Shown here: positions 34,401 to 43,901 of the stretch, one piece after another
Numbering within the stretch: the stretch's first letter is position 1
Layout: every line of letters starts with the position of its first letter
Source: Stentor coeruleus
Lineage: Eukaryota > Ciliophora > Heterotrichea > Heterotrichida > Stentoridae
DNA: 64,000 bases
Direction of reading: 5' to 3'
Assembly: GCA_001970955.1 (NCBI GenBank)
Contig: MPUH01000068.1
Span: 58,324-122,323 of the forward strand
Notes under the pieces: model-generated
What the model was told of the DNA's origin: nothing
Seen by the model: the letters and a program-made list of their open reading frames with translations, nothing else
Database searches by the model: none
Translations under genes and position numbers: made by a program

Positions 34401-35824
34401 GCGATCGATTGGATCCTGTTAAGAACTTTGAACGTGATTATGCTAATGCTTTAGAACTTCTAGCAGCCCGTGAGGGTATTGGGAAAAAATACGGTGCACC
34501 AAAACGTTCAGCTCAAGAGAAAATACGTGGTGAAATGACCAAATGTGAAAAAGCTCAAGAAGGTATAGACTCAATTCTCCAATCTCTCAACGACCTAATC
34601 CAAGAATATCAAAACACCCTATCATCCAAATCTGAACATATTTTCCTAACCCGTGATCCTACTTTATCAATATCAATTCGTAAAATTCTCATATCATTTC
34701 GTTTATGCCTTCATAAATACGGTTATTATATCTCAGCATTTAAAGATGAAAACCAATCAAATATAAAATCTTTAACATGGAAAGAAGATACTCAAAACAT
34801 TTGTTCATCATTAGAAGAATCTAGTGTTGAAGCTACAAGAATAGATTTATTATTAGAACCATTACAAGAACTGGCTATATTAAGAACCCCAGGGAATTTC
34901 TCACAAAAAATAGGGGAGATTGAAAAAAATGCTAGAGATGAATGTTTGAAATTGTATTCAGGGAAAAATCTTCCTGAAGCTGTGGATAGGTATTTTAAAA
35001 TAATGAGATATTATGCTGAGGAATTTAGGACAAATAGATGTAAGGTGTTAAGAGAAACAGCTATAAAAGCTCTTGAAATTGAAGAGAAAATAGCTGAAGC
35101 AACGATTCAGTCTATTGAATTTGCTTGTGAGTATATGTTTGAGGAAATATGCGAAAAAACTGATAGGAATTTAGCTGGGGCTTATGAAAAAGAAGAATTG
35201 TTGAGGAAAGTTCATCAAAAAGCTTTGAGGCCGAATTTAGCTAACCCAAGTTGTTTAGAGGAGCTAGAAAAACTTAATGATCAAGAAACTGAAAGGTATG
35301 ATAGAGGAACTTCAGCTATAAAAGAAGCTAAAGATAATTTTATTAAAGGACTTAAGACTGTTGGGGAGATTTTTAGACTCAAACTAGCTAACAACGTTGA
35401 AGTCCTTTTATATCTTTTTGATAACATGTTGGTTTATGAGGATTTCGCATATGTTCCAGGTGACGAAGCTCCAGATGTTAAAAGGAGTAACATTAAAAAG
35501 CTTGTAAATAAAAAAAAAACCAAACCTTTAGAAAGTAGCGATTCAAAAGGGAGAAAAAAAACCTGGACTTCAGTTTTAATGTCCAGTCTTAAAATCCAAG
35601 GAGAAGCTCTTTTTGCTGATATCCCAGCATTAAGCAGTTATAAAGGAGAAGGGCAAAAAATGGTGATTTCTCAAAGGAATCAAGCTTTTAATGACTTTAG
35701 TATGTTGTTTGATAGTAAAGTTCATGAATATATTACAAGATTTGACAGATTAATTGTTGATGAAGAAGGTTGGACTAACAAGTGGCGTGACAGTATAGAA
35801 ATTTTAAGGTCAAAAAATTCTTAG
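31421..35824 (+). CDS. Giant coiled-coil protein, possibly CCDC180-like
   Basis: 1467 codons as written, about 1412 aa after collapsing two assembly repeats that happen to be in frame (105 bp at N32940, 60 bp at N33103). Helical almost throughout. Basic N-terminus, long helical N-terminal half (about 60-540), a KEEERK-rich linker (about 690-730), and a second helical half ending with a conserved-looking tail (EALFADIPALSSYKGEGQKM, then TNKWRDSIEIL). Length, two-block layout and tail suggest the CCDC180 family (DUF4455/DUF4456), reported from ciliated organisms. This is from memory of the family and moderate at best. No introns. Confidence 0.65.
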   Translation: MRTQREITSLSPLHRASVALHTSLQLSEHKEHKRNRSLLSSTAINVLSSTKKKSNLTHFIESHDMNEKIAGQVRALANFVAPEKNHKLEELIEKQNEDRRSRHLNLIKKYEAWVEKYNEGLKVNENSVLKRWDVFIRASEKELDSTISELNEDSLLHKEIEYVQSAFENLENHTTRRKEEAKNLILSLLSLEKDREKTTTDALNTLKHNMIEVAFLLERDIKDIINKYKTQANEIVLHKKELAYQIDEKNIISTEEFHKTYTEKLKNKLSLWKTLHHNDVLSKFINIIDSKKFINPEEREKIFKDLQAKQLEIYNIRIRASEDLCKTSLKILTKQFVDEKIEELSLTNDKIQEDFDEIVKNMFNLQKVVFQEMEDLFQTTQDRLFYIGAYEKLVLTEIIDKECRNIINKRKEEWQDLMKKIIKYLEDSDTRSQEVTINCLNFIKNVAGVSDEQKRRNDEEEKKYQTDLALRGDLLDENVENLEGKFNDKVDRLKRTITEDDLEKALXDLLDENVENLEGKFNDKVDRLKRTITEDDLEKALQDTMAVLEEIAVEHRKYTDXQDTMAVLEEIAVEHRKYTDQASDMISLHKYRIVDSYLVFVTRILEKFGLASIERKDEIVALMKIKRGVNEGKKTPEEPKRRPTIVKEVLEVKNIEIEEIEILGRKWLVHRPLNDIIKELLFTEEDKEKEIQRKLREEEKRKEEERKAQEEAQKKEESKKLKTKPTIRFEEPKKDTTSALSTLENDEDQGQCPIDPEGHLCLLDTLHITSHFLTSILTKLHVEFTVFISETESLAINSANESDNIMLEQIREELDEKLRFLWPRKGKLEVNEYSTRSLEIKRHHNRWDRFISEILPKKDQHNKEFAQLHKEFTEMLIKYKKDQDAIRLQLPKTNSIAEFQGLMRKNKDYEQQLYQKGMEIIDKMQNLAIGEVEKLMVSFDDFLTGLQLFEKGGDYGITEVEYYRDKAKIICNELVNEQSKRKDMIESLKKKFESDRLDPVKNFERDYANALELLAAREGIGKKYGAPKRSAQEKIRGEMTKCEKAQEGIDSILQSLNDLIQEYQNTLSSKSEHIFLTRDPTLSISIRKILISFRLCLHKYGYYISAFKDENQSNIKSLTWKEDTQNICSSLEESSVEATRIDLLLEPLQELAILRTPGNFSQKIGEIEKNARDECLKLYSGKNLPEAVDRYFKIMRYYAEEFRTNRCKVLRETAIKALEIEEKIAEATIQSIEFACEYMFEEICEKTDRNLAGAYEKEELLRKVHQKALRPNLANPSCLEELEKLNDQETERYDRGTSAIKEAKDNFIKGLKTVGEIFRLKLANNVEVLLYLFDNMLVYEDFAYVPGDEAPDVKRSNIKKLVNKKKTKPLESSDSKGRKKTWTSVLMSSLKIQGEALFADIPALSSYKGEGQKMVISQRNQAFNDFSMLFDSKVHEYITRFDRLIVDEEGWTNKWRDSIEILRSKNS
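32836..33163. repeat. Two adjacent assembly seams (N32940, N33103)
   Basis: 105-bp and 60-bp overlaps repeated around single Ns. Both are multiples of three, so the ORF stays open but carries 55 false codons, two with X. Confidence 0.92.
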
Positions 35825-35859
35825 CTTATATAATTTAACTAGAAAAAATGCGAAAATAA

Positions 35860-36361
35860 TCAGTTGATAAACCCTGAGTCTAGGTTTTTCAATATGTCTT
35901 CTGCTAGGTTTTTCAGTTGATTTTTATATAGTTTAGACTCATTTAGTGGAGTTTTTAATACTAGTCTTATAAGTTCAATAGTTTCTAAAGGAAGCATATC
36001 AGAAAGTCCATGAGATTTTAAACTTATTGTAGGGATATCAGGCTTTTCTGGGATTTCTGATACAGAGTCTATGCTGAACTCATCTTTTGAAAGCTTTTTC
36101 TGGAAAATTTTATCAAAAGCTTGTTTGGCTTTTTGGATTGTTGGACTCTTGGATGTTGCGATTGGTGATTTTGATTGAAATTTATCATTGGCTTTTTTTT
36201 GCATTGGGGATGATCTTTGGTTTCGATTTGGGGACTGGACTTTGTTACGGATTTGAGTACGATAAACACGCCAGGCTGCGAATTTGTCAGGAGATTTAGA
36301 ACAAAAGAGCTAAGTAGGATTTTACCTCATCGACTTGACGCTTTAAAAGATAGTTATCCAT
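35860..36361 (-). CDS. Small basic protein, about 161 aa, unrecognised
   Basis: A first exon MDNYLLKRQVDE joins over a 16-nt intron (36310-36325) to LFCSKSPDKFAAWRVYRTQ and the rest of the frame. Without the intron, the gene would seem to start at an internal Met. Lys/Ser/Pro-rich N-terminal half (KSPIATSKSPTIQK), then a helical C-terminal half (LETIELIRLVLKTPLNESKL). Stop TGA. Convergent with the giant coiled-coil gene, 35 bp apart. Confidence 0.65.
36310..36325 (-). other. 16-nt intron
   Basis: Sense strand GTAAAATCCTACTTAG, the only 16-nt intron found. Joins QVDE to LFCSKSPDK. Confidence 0.75.
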
Positions 36362-36635
36362 TATTATTGTAAATAATTTTGCTAATTTTAAGTTAAAGAG
36401 TTAGTTAGGGATATGTGCTAAATGAGATTTTTATGGATCAAATGTGGATTAGTGTTACTATAATATGAATTGCTTTTAATAAATTCTAAGATATATCCAA
36501 TATCTCACCTAGCATTTGCCATATCTATTAAATAATCTCACTTTCTGTATTCCAATTATCTAATTCCTACACCCTTACATTATCTCTAAAACATCTCTTA
36601 AAATTAGCAACTGCAATTCTCAATTTGAATTAGCA

Positions 36636-38477
36636 ATGGATAATAATATGAGTAGAGAGTTTATGTATAATGAAGATGAAGAAGAGCCTCAAGGAATTAT
36701 ATTTGAAAAATTACTAGATAGGCTTAACGACTGGCGTTCAGTCCCAGAAATAGTTCGCTTTACATTCAAATCTTTATCTGATATAGTAAAAGATCACACA
36801 ATGGCCATCAGAGATTTAGAAATCCAAATAGCGACAAAAGCTAACAGGTCTGAACTTGTCCAGAAAGCAAACCTTACAGATTTAAATAGAATAATTGAGG
36901 ATACAAGAATAAGTACAACTGAAACTAAATCAATAGAAACTATTCATACGCTGTTAGAAGAAAAAGCTACAAGAAAAGAATGTCAATATCTTATAAGTGG
37001 GAAATTCAACGAAATCAAATCTGAACTAGACAAAAAAGCTGATATCCGCGAGCTCCAAAATGAAATCCGCGCCCTAAAAGCATTCTGGGAAGAAGGAGCC
37101 CTTCGTAAAACCCAAAGCAAAGACCTCGACAACATCTATAAACTCTTAGAAGAAAAAGCTAGTATCCGTGATGTTAGTTCAGCCTTAAAAGAAAAAGTAA
37201 GTACAAAAGATCTTTCAATTGCCTTAGAAGAAAAAGCTAATATTAAAGATGTTAATGCAGCACTTGAAGATAAAGCTTCTAAACAATCAGTATCTACTGC
37301 ATTACAAAAAAAAGTTAATCGTAGCGATGTTGAATATAAACTTGGGCAATTTGATAAATATATCGATACATTAAGAGTAAGTATTGAAAGAGCTCAAAGT
37401 GCCCTTTCTGAAGAAATTGCTAATAAAGTGGCAAATACTGGAGAAAAAGAAGTTTATACTGAAGTGACAAAAATAAGTAGTTCAATGAAAAATGATATGA
37501 AAAAAATTGAAGAAAAATCAAATGATATGATTTTAAAAATTGAAGATAGGGTTAAAGGGTTGTATGATGAGATTATGAGTATAAAAAATAGGATGGGACA
37601 AATTGCTAGTAAAATTGATGATAAAGATAGGCAACCAAGACAAAGTGAGGGGATATATGAAAGTATTAGGTCGGATATTAGGATTTCTATGACTAAAGAT
37701 GTGGAAAAGCTTGTTAAAGATATTTCGGCTACGAAAATGTACTTGGAAGATTTGATAAATACTAAAGTTAGAGATTTAACGAATGCAGTTGACCAAAAGC
37801 CAAATAAATATGAGATTTCTACGATAATATCAGAACAAAAATTCCATAGAGTATATCAAGATGATATTGAACAGCTGAAAAAATCCATGGATTTAGTAAT
37901 GAAAAGAGGGAATTCAGAAATTTATGGGGTTTTAGATGCTTTGAGGAATGATTTAATGCAAAAAGTTAACACCCAGGACCTTTTAGCTTTACTTAAATCT
38001 AAACCAGATACCCATGAAGTTAAAGAATTAGTAATGCTGAGTCTTCATTCAAATGAAGATAAGATGATTATTGAAACTCTTTGTAGTGAAAATTGTTCTG
38101 GACGCTGGCTTTGGAAAAGTGGGGATGTCAGGGCTGGGTATACTGTACCTTGGGAAATACAATCAGTGAATACATGTCCTGAGAATTTTATATGGGAAAA
38201 AGATTCATCTAGTGTTATTGCTGTAACTCCAGGGCTTTATGAGGTATTTTTTGGGTTTTTTACTAGTAAAAAACCTGTTGTTCAGTTTTTGGTTAATGGA
38301 GAGGCAGTGATATTAGATATGAGTAGTGAAGGTAAAGCTTGGGGCAGGCATCGGGATGGGAATATTATTGGTGCAACTACAACAGAGTATGTAGCTTTGC
38401 CAGCTCGAGCAAGGCTTTCAATAACATACTCAGGCCCACGCATAGTTGAAGGGTTTTTAAGTCTTAGGAAGCTTTAA
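36636..38477 (+). CDS. Coiled-coil protein with C1q/TNF-like C-terminal domain
   Basis: 613 aa. The N-terminal ~480 residues contain repeated ~18-20-residue units of the form KA-x-x-x-DV-x-x-AL-x-x-K (e.g. EEKASIRDVSSALKEKVSTK), then coiled coil. The last ~125 residues form a beta-rich domain with SSVIAVTPGLYEVFFGFF, KPVVQFLVNGE and a Gly/Leu-rich end resembling the C1q/TNF jelly-roll. This combination occurs in several uncharacterised ciliate and algal proteins, and a ciliary or basal-body role is a guess. No intron, no signal peptide. Confidence 0.65.
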   Translation: MDNNMSREFMYNEDEEEPQGIIFEKLLDRLNDWRSVPEIVRFTFKSLSDIVKDHTMAIRDLEIQIATKANRSELVQKANLTDLNRIIEDTRISTTETKSIETIHTLLEEKATRKECQYLISGKFNEIKSELDKKADIRELQNEIRALKAFWEEGALRKTQSKDLDNIYKLLEEKASIRDVSSALKEKVSTKDLSIALEEKANIKDVNAALEDKASKQSVSTALQKKVNRSDVEYKLGQFDKYIDTLRVSIERAQSALSEEIANKVANTGEKEVYTEVTKISSSMKNDMKKIEEKSNDMILKIEDRVKGLYDEIMSIKNRMGQIASKIDDKDRQPRQSEGIYESIRSDIRISMTKDVEKLVKDISATKMYLEDLINTKVRDLTNAVDQKPNKYEISTIISEQKFHRVYQDDIEQLKKSMDLVMKRGNSEIYGVLDALRNDLMQKVNTQDLLALLKSKPDTHEVKELVMLSLHSNEDKMIIETLCSENCSGRWLWKSGDVRAGYTVPWEIQSVNTCPENFIWEKDSSSVIAVTPGLYEVFFGFFTSKKPVVQFLVNGEAVILDMSSEGKAWGRHRDGNIIGATTTEYVALPARARLSITYSGPRIVEGFLSLRKL

Positions 38478-38773
38478 ATAACTAGTAATTTATTAGAATT
38501 TATGCAGATATGCTAGATGATAAGTAGAGAGGAAAATTATAGAGGTGTATGAAATTATTATATTGCTAAAAGATAGTTTAAATAATATAGTTTTTTTAGA
38601 TTATTAAAATTGCCTATAGTATTCTTTTGTCATCGAGTAGAATTTATATATGAATATAGTTTTATTTTTAAAGGCTTATTTATAAAATATTATTTTCTAC
38701 ATCAAGTGCATATTATTTATAATATCCCGTAATCTTTAACATACAATTTCGTGATAGTTTACATTTTAATGCA

Positions 38774-39709
38774 CTATTTGTGCTGATTTTTAATAATCTG
38801 ATTTCTCCAAGACTCCGAAAACTCTTTAAACTTACTCATGAACTCATCTTGATAGCTTTCAATATTATTAACCACAATATTTAGCTTAGGCACTTCTTGA
38901 TCAGTTTTAATTTTTCTTGGTTTTTCTCTATCTTCATCAAAATATTCTTCTTCTTTAATCTCAAATCTTTCAGCACTTTTAGCTTTTCTTTTACTATAAG
39001 AAAAGGTTTTATAAAGTTTATTTATTGGCATACCCATGCTTTCAAACGTTTCAAAAAATTCCCAACTTTTCGCATTTTTTAACTTAAATGTCATATTTTC
39101 TTCTTTTAGATGGGTGATTTGGCTTTGAAGTTTTCTAGTAAAAATTGTTGCTTCTGATAGAGATTTACTGATTTGGGTAAAGTTTTCTTGTAGTTTAAGG
39201 TACTTTGCCGTTATTTTATTAAGCTCTGTTGCTAAGTTTATTTGGTTTGATAATCCTTTTTTTATTTGCCCGAAAAATTCTTTTATAAAATCCCTATTTG
39301 CTTTAAATCCAGGAACATCGTTGAGGTGTTTATCAATAATATTCCACACAATTTCAAGCCTTTTACCTAAATCCTGTTCATTTTTCATACTCTCGATAAA
39401 CCCTATCTGTCTATTTTTTTTCAGTGTTTTCTTTTTGCTGTCAATTTCAATAACAGAACTACTTTGCAGAATAATTTTTTTCTCTTGCGATACCTTTTTT
39501 TTTATACTAAAAGTCTTAAGTTTTATAGCTGGCCGTTGTATACATAAAAGTTTTTCCTTTAAAAGCATAGGAGGGCTGTTAGATTTGTATTTATGCATTG
39601 AAAGGGAAAGTTTTCCATTGTATAAACTTATAGTTGAACTACTTTTGTCTATAGAAAATAGCGGGCTAGGAGAAAAGCAAGGACTTTTTGAAGTAGATTC
39701 AATAGACAT
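38774..39709 (-). CDS. Unrecognised protein, 311 aa, with coiled coil
   Basis: Ser/Lys-rich N-terminal third (SPCFSPSPLFSIDKSSSTI), then a helical middle with coiled coil (about 165-215; KLQSQITHLKEENMTFKLKN) and an acidic/basic C-terminus. No catalytic or binding motif. Starts with ATAATG context, stop TAG. Confidence 0.65.
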   Translation of the reverse strand: MSIESTSKSPCFSPSPLFSIDKSSSTISLYNGKLSLSMHKYKSNSPPMLLKEKLLCIQRPAIKLKTFSIKKKVSQEKKIILQSSSVIEIDSKKKTLKKNRQIGFIESMKNEQDLGKRLEIVWNIIDKHLNDVPGFKANRDFIKEFFGQIKKGLSNQINLATELNKITAKYLKLQENFTQISKSLSEATIFTRKLQSQITHLKEENMTFKLKNAKSWEFFETFESMGMPINKLYKTFSYSKRKAKSAERFEIKEEEYFDEDREKPRKIKTDQEVPKLNIVVNNIESYQDEFMSKFKEFSESWRNQIIKNQHK

Positions 39710-40374
39710 TATTTTAGGTAATTATTAATCATAGGTTTCGATAGATTATTTATGTTTTGAGAGTTATTAGCATTTATGATTAAAATGCACCTTATTTAAT
39801 TTTTGATATTAGGAAAGGCTTTTAGATGGTTTTTAGGATTTTTCAATTTGAGATGATATTGAAAATTAAGCTTGATTGGAGGTATGCTTAGGATTAAAAA
39901 TGTGTATTAATATCTTAGATTGAAGAATTGGATTTGGGATTTTAAAGTAATACCTTTTTAATTTTTAGTTAGAAGATTGAAAGCTGATAATAATAAATAT
40001 CAATTAATGATATGAGGATTTGCAAAGTGATGATAAAGTTATATTTATAATTGTATTATAATATTACATTATGGTTATATATAAATATGACCTAATAAAA
40101 AATTATATAAGAATTAAATTTATGAATTGAAACAAACATAGAACAAAACAAAATTTTATGTAGTTTAAAGGCAAGTATCTTAAAGATAATTACATTAATT
40201 AAATGTTTAAAACTTATTTATAAAAAACTATACAAATAGTATGAGCTTTCTTATAAGAATCTAAAAATTCCTAGCTACAAAGGATGATTTATAAGTATTT
40301 ATGCATATAATATTTGCTTTTAAATTAAAATATACTAGATTTTTACAAAAGCTTCATGATTTGTATATATTATA
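39710..40374. other. Divergent AT-rich spacer
   Basis: Upstream region of both flanking genes. No gene or repeat recognised. Confidence 0.5.
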
Positions 40375-40959
40375 ATGGACCTTTCAGCTTACCTAAGTCA
40401 ATCAAAAGAACAAAGAATGGAAATTATTAAGACAGCAGACAAATATGTAAACAGAACTTTAAGTGAAGATGATTGTAATTCCCCAATTTCTAATATTTCT
40501 TATACTGGACCTACACCAATGCGATTTCAAATATTTAAATCCCAAGTAGATGAACAACTGCAGAAAATATTCAGACCAGAATCTGGCCATTCCACAAAAA
40601 CAAAAACAGATGCTATTCGTTTTAATGAGTACCGTTCTAGAATTACACAAGTTTATTCAGGGAACTCTCAAATACTCAAAAAAAAGCAATTAATAATACT
40701 GCCAAAGGCAAGTAAAGAGTCTCGTGAAAAAGCTAGATTAAGGCTTTATACTCCAAAAAGATATTCTCGTATTGAAGAAAGCGAAGAAAAATTACCAGAA
40801 AAATCTTCAGAAATCACAACAAGTCGGCCGACGACTAAAGCTAGACCTAAAACTAGGCCGCCTGTGCCGCATATAAACCCTAAAGAACTCCTGCTTATCC
40901 CAATTTTAACTACTGTTGGTACTCATGAAGAAAGGAGTAAAATATATCGATACAAGTAA
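40375..40959 (+). CDS. Unrecognised basic protein, 194 aa
   Basis: MDLSAYLSQSKEQRMEII start in a TATAATG context. Basic, Lys/Arg/Pro-rich, partly disordered (SRPTTKARPKTRPPVP). Near the C-terminus PHINPKELLLIPILTTVG looks ordered. Codon use resembles neighbouring genes rather than spacer, which supports it as real. Confidence 0.55.
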   Translation: MDLSAYLSQSKEQRMEIIKTADKYVNRTLSEDDCNSPISNISYTGPTPMRFQIFKSQVDEQLQKIFRPESGHSTKTKTDAIRFNEYRSRITQVYSGNSQILKKKQLIILPKASKESREKARLRLYTPKRYSRIEESEEKLPEKSSEITTSRPTTKARPKTRPPVPHINPKELLLIPILTTVGTHEERSKIYRYK

Positions 40960-41285
40960 TATTAAGTAGTATGATAAGATTTTACATAGGATTATTTTAT
41001 TAAGCATTTAGGTTTAACCTATTATTAAAGGATAATGCTTTGAAAATATATATATACTTCATAAAGGTAAGTAGTTTAACATAAAAACCTATAATACTTT
41101 TTCAAAACCTAAAATCATTCCTCTTTTCTAAACTCTAAATCACCCTTACTGCATATCTTCCAGTAATAACTCTTAAAATCTGAAACTTAAATTTCTAACC
41201 CAAAATTCTTTAAAACTGAACTTTTATCAAAATCATCCTTTAAAACCTTACTAATAATCCTCAACTAAAAAAATAAATAACTTAT
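40960..41285. other. AT-rich spacer, nothing recognised
   Basis: Low-complexity A/T and C/A-rich sequence downstream of the 194-aa gene. Confidence 0.4.
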
Positions 41286-42480
41286 AGTAGCAGCATAAAC
41301 CGCTTCAATTATGAAGACTACAATATTATAGGCAAGAGCATGTAACTAGGTGTATTTCTCTGCAAAAAGTGCACTTTAGTCTATAAAAAACGAAAAATGT
41401 TCATTATAAACCTAGAAAACTAATTTCTAGATGAAGAAATCAATTTCATATCTCAAAATGGAATTCAAAAATCACATGCCTGCTGAAAATGTCATGCTCT
41501 GGGTGATAAGCCTTAAAAAAAAAAATTAACAACAAATATTTTTTAAAGAATTCAATATTCAATAACAAACTCATGAGCCTAGCAAATCATAACATTACCT
41601 AAATGAAGTTACTGTAGAATAATCAAGAATCTGTGGACTAATCCAAGACAAGCAATAATTTATTTTTTTAAATCTAACTTTGAATGATTTCTAATATTAG
41701 GACTAAATCTAACTTGCAGAATTGATTTTAGTTATAATAAACCACTGCTCATCATTATAAAACAAAACATTAAACGATGTGTTTATAAAAACATTCAGTT
41801 CATCCTCATTTGAAAGAATATTTGGATGCTGTATTTAAAGGATGTTGTAGGAATAAATGGGTTGTCATATTAGATAGGCATGCTGATGTGTATAAATAAA
41901 ATACTCAGATGAGAATTATGAGGTTTTAACATTTCGAGAAAAAAAAAATCTCTAATATGAACTTATAGATGTTTTAAAGAATGTTAAAAAAGTTAGCATA
42001 TCTTTAATTCAGCATGAGTCAAGAATTCCTATAAAAATTTTAAATTCTGGTATTTGTTTGTTGGGTGCTATAAAAACTTATGAGGGGTGATTTTATGTTA
42101 TAAGCTGCTGTAAACATTTGGCTTTTTACTTTAGGTAATGATTTTCTTCCTCTTGAAATAGACTATTCAGAATTATATATTTGTAATGTCAAGAGCTCGA
42201 ATGAGTATTTGGGGGAAATATATGAAGGGTTCATGAGAAAGCCAGTTTTAAAGTAGAAATACTAAAGGACGATGATATAGTTTATTTTAAGGACAAATAC
42301 CCTTTTTATTATTTGAATAAGAATGATGATTAACATAAAAACTTTTACCGGATACTGATATTAGCCTTTAGAGCATTCTATAACTCCAGAATCATTTATC
42401 ATTTGTTAACTCTGAAAGACTTTGAATATGTGAGCGAATTCGGCTGTTTAAAGAGATGCTTAGATTAATAAACTGGAACA
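41286..42480 (+). pseudogene. Coding-like stretch riddled with stops and frameshifts
   Basis: Less AT-rich than the flanking spacer. In order, plus-strand pieces read like protein: a Cys-pair region (GVFLCKKCTLVYKKRKM, then HAC-stop-KCHALGDKP), a shift at an 11-A run, a piece with LNEVTVE and LAELILVIINHCSSL, then LKEYLDAVFKGCCRNKWVVI, then DENYEVLTFREKKNL and ESRIPIKILNSGICLLGAI, then DFLPLEIDYSELYICNVK. Breaks are TAA/TAG/TGA and frame changes, two at homopolymers. It suggests a decayed gene of unknown family with a possible Cys4-type zinc site. Not supported by any search. Confidence 0.35.
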
Positions 42481-43272
42481 AGCTTTTAAGAGTATTAAGA
42501 ATAATGAAAATCACAATATGTACATGATTAAATAAGATTTTTATATAAGCATTTAAAATAATTTGTAGGTGAAGTGTTTTATTTAGGATTTGTGATAATA
42601 TAAGAGGCTATTGATAGATTTTAAAAGGTGTTGAAAAGTAAGGAATTATACATTTTTATGAGTTTGAATGATGGTATAAATAAATCTGCTTAGATTAAGA
42701 TTATTAAAGTAAAAGTGGAATAGTTTTTTCAAATATAGAATATATGAATATGGATTGTATAAGATTTTTAATGTAAAACGCTCATGATAATTTATATTAT
42801 CTTATGGTATAGAATAAGATGTATTTTTTCAGTATTTAATGTTTTATTAAATGATATATTATAGCTTTATATTGATGTTTTGATTTTATTGAATATATTT
42901 TTAAGCTGTGAGCTGATGCGGTTTAATTTTTTTAATGCTAATATTTCAAGAAAATACATAATATTTGTGTATTTTTCAATTCTAAAAACCCTAAATCTTA
43001 TCAACCTCACCTTAATTCATCTATAGCAACTAACATCAACTTATAAAAACTCTTAACCTAATCATTCTTACATAATATTTTCCCATAAACCTAACCTTTT
43101 GCGTATCTTTACCAAAACTAAAATGTCAAATCTGATTATCCAACAAATCAAAATTTCTTCTAACAACAAATCCATAGCTCATCTATACACAAATAAAAAT
43201 CTTAATACAAAAAAGCCGAAAAACCCAAAACTAGTTTAAAAATCAAATAGATGATTATGGAAAGTTGTAAAT
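42481..43272. other. AT-rich spacer upstream of small ORF
   Basis: No gene recognised. Changes from G/T-rich to C/A-rich towards the 85-aa gene. Confidence 0.45.
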
Positions 43273-43530
43273 ATGAGCGAAGAAGGAAAAAGCTTTTATG
43301 TAAACAGAAAATGTATGCATCCTAGGGTTCAAGAAGTACTTCAACTAAGAAATCCTCCAAGTCCTGTTGTAGTCCCAAGAGACAATTCACAGCCAAGAGC
43401 AGGCTATTTGATGTCTATTCACAAGGAGCAAATCCTATATGTCCCTTGTCCTCAGAAAACTCAGAAAGATAAGCCTGAGGTCACTTTAAGCCTTGAGAGT
43501 TGTTTATTAAGAAGACGGAAGCTAGGATAA
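43273..43530 (+). CDS. Small protein, 85 aa, unrecognised
   Basis: MSEEGKSFYVNRKCMHPRV... with Pro/Arg/Lys-rich composition and clearly non-spacer codon use, preceded by AAATATG. No domain, signal peptide or membrane span. Short, but composition supports a real gene. Confidence 0.5.
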   Translation: MSEEGKSFYVNRKCMHPRVQEVLQLRNPPSPVVVPRDNSQPRAGYLMSIHKEQILYVPCPQKTQKDKPEVTLSLESCLLRRRKLG

Positions 43531-43684
43531 TTTTTAAATTTGTAATCTAATATTTTCTAAGTAAAAAGCTTAAAATTTACTGTGATAACAACTGACACGA
43601 CTATTAGAGGATTTTATATAATGATTTCATAAAGATTTGGATATTATTATTGAATTGTTGTTAGTTTTTTATATATAACTTTCA

Positions 43685-43901
43685 GTCTAGGCTCTCAAAA
43701 GAAACTTTTAATTGCAAATATATGGATTATCCACTTTAATGGATCTCCAGGAAATGGAGATCCATTAAAGGAGATTCTCCTTGGAGAATTTGGCACTTCT
43801 CCAAGGAGAATCGACGCCCTGTGCAGAAGATATTATTGTCTTTGCATGGACGTGATGTCTAGGCTCTCAAAAGAAACTTTTAATTGCAAATATATGGATT
43901 A
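43685..43901. repeat. Triple-hairpin element between 45-bp perfect direct repeats
   Basis: Direct repeats at 43685-43729 and 43857-43901 (45 bp, identical) flank 127 bp of much higher GC than the surroundings. Inside are three back-to-back hairpins: CTTTAATGGATCTCC (43734-43748) with its perfect complement at 43756-43770, loop 7; GATTCTCCTTGGAGAA (43773-43788) with its perfect complement at 43797-43812, loop 8; and an imperfect one at about 43814-43830 / 43839-43853. No ORF. It could be a structured RNA, a small non-autonomous mobile element with a long target repeat, or an insertion beside an assembly duplication. No known RNA family recognised. Confidence 0.75.

Noticed and set aside
12574-36361. 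Non-standard genetic code (UGA=Trp or UAR=Gln) for the main genes
   Set aside because: Long genes (flippase, kinesin, PDE, fumarase, coiled-coil proteins) use TGG for Trp with no in-frame TGA, TAA or TAG, and terminate at conserved C-termini with all three stops. TGA ends the genes at 12574 and 35860, though these two alone would not be decisive.
43734-43853. Triple hairpin as a bacterial-type transcription terminator
   Set aside because: Eukaryotic context, no adjacent gene end, no U-tract; three consecutive stems do not fit that role.
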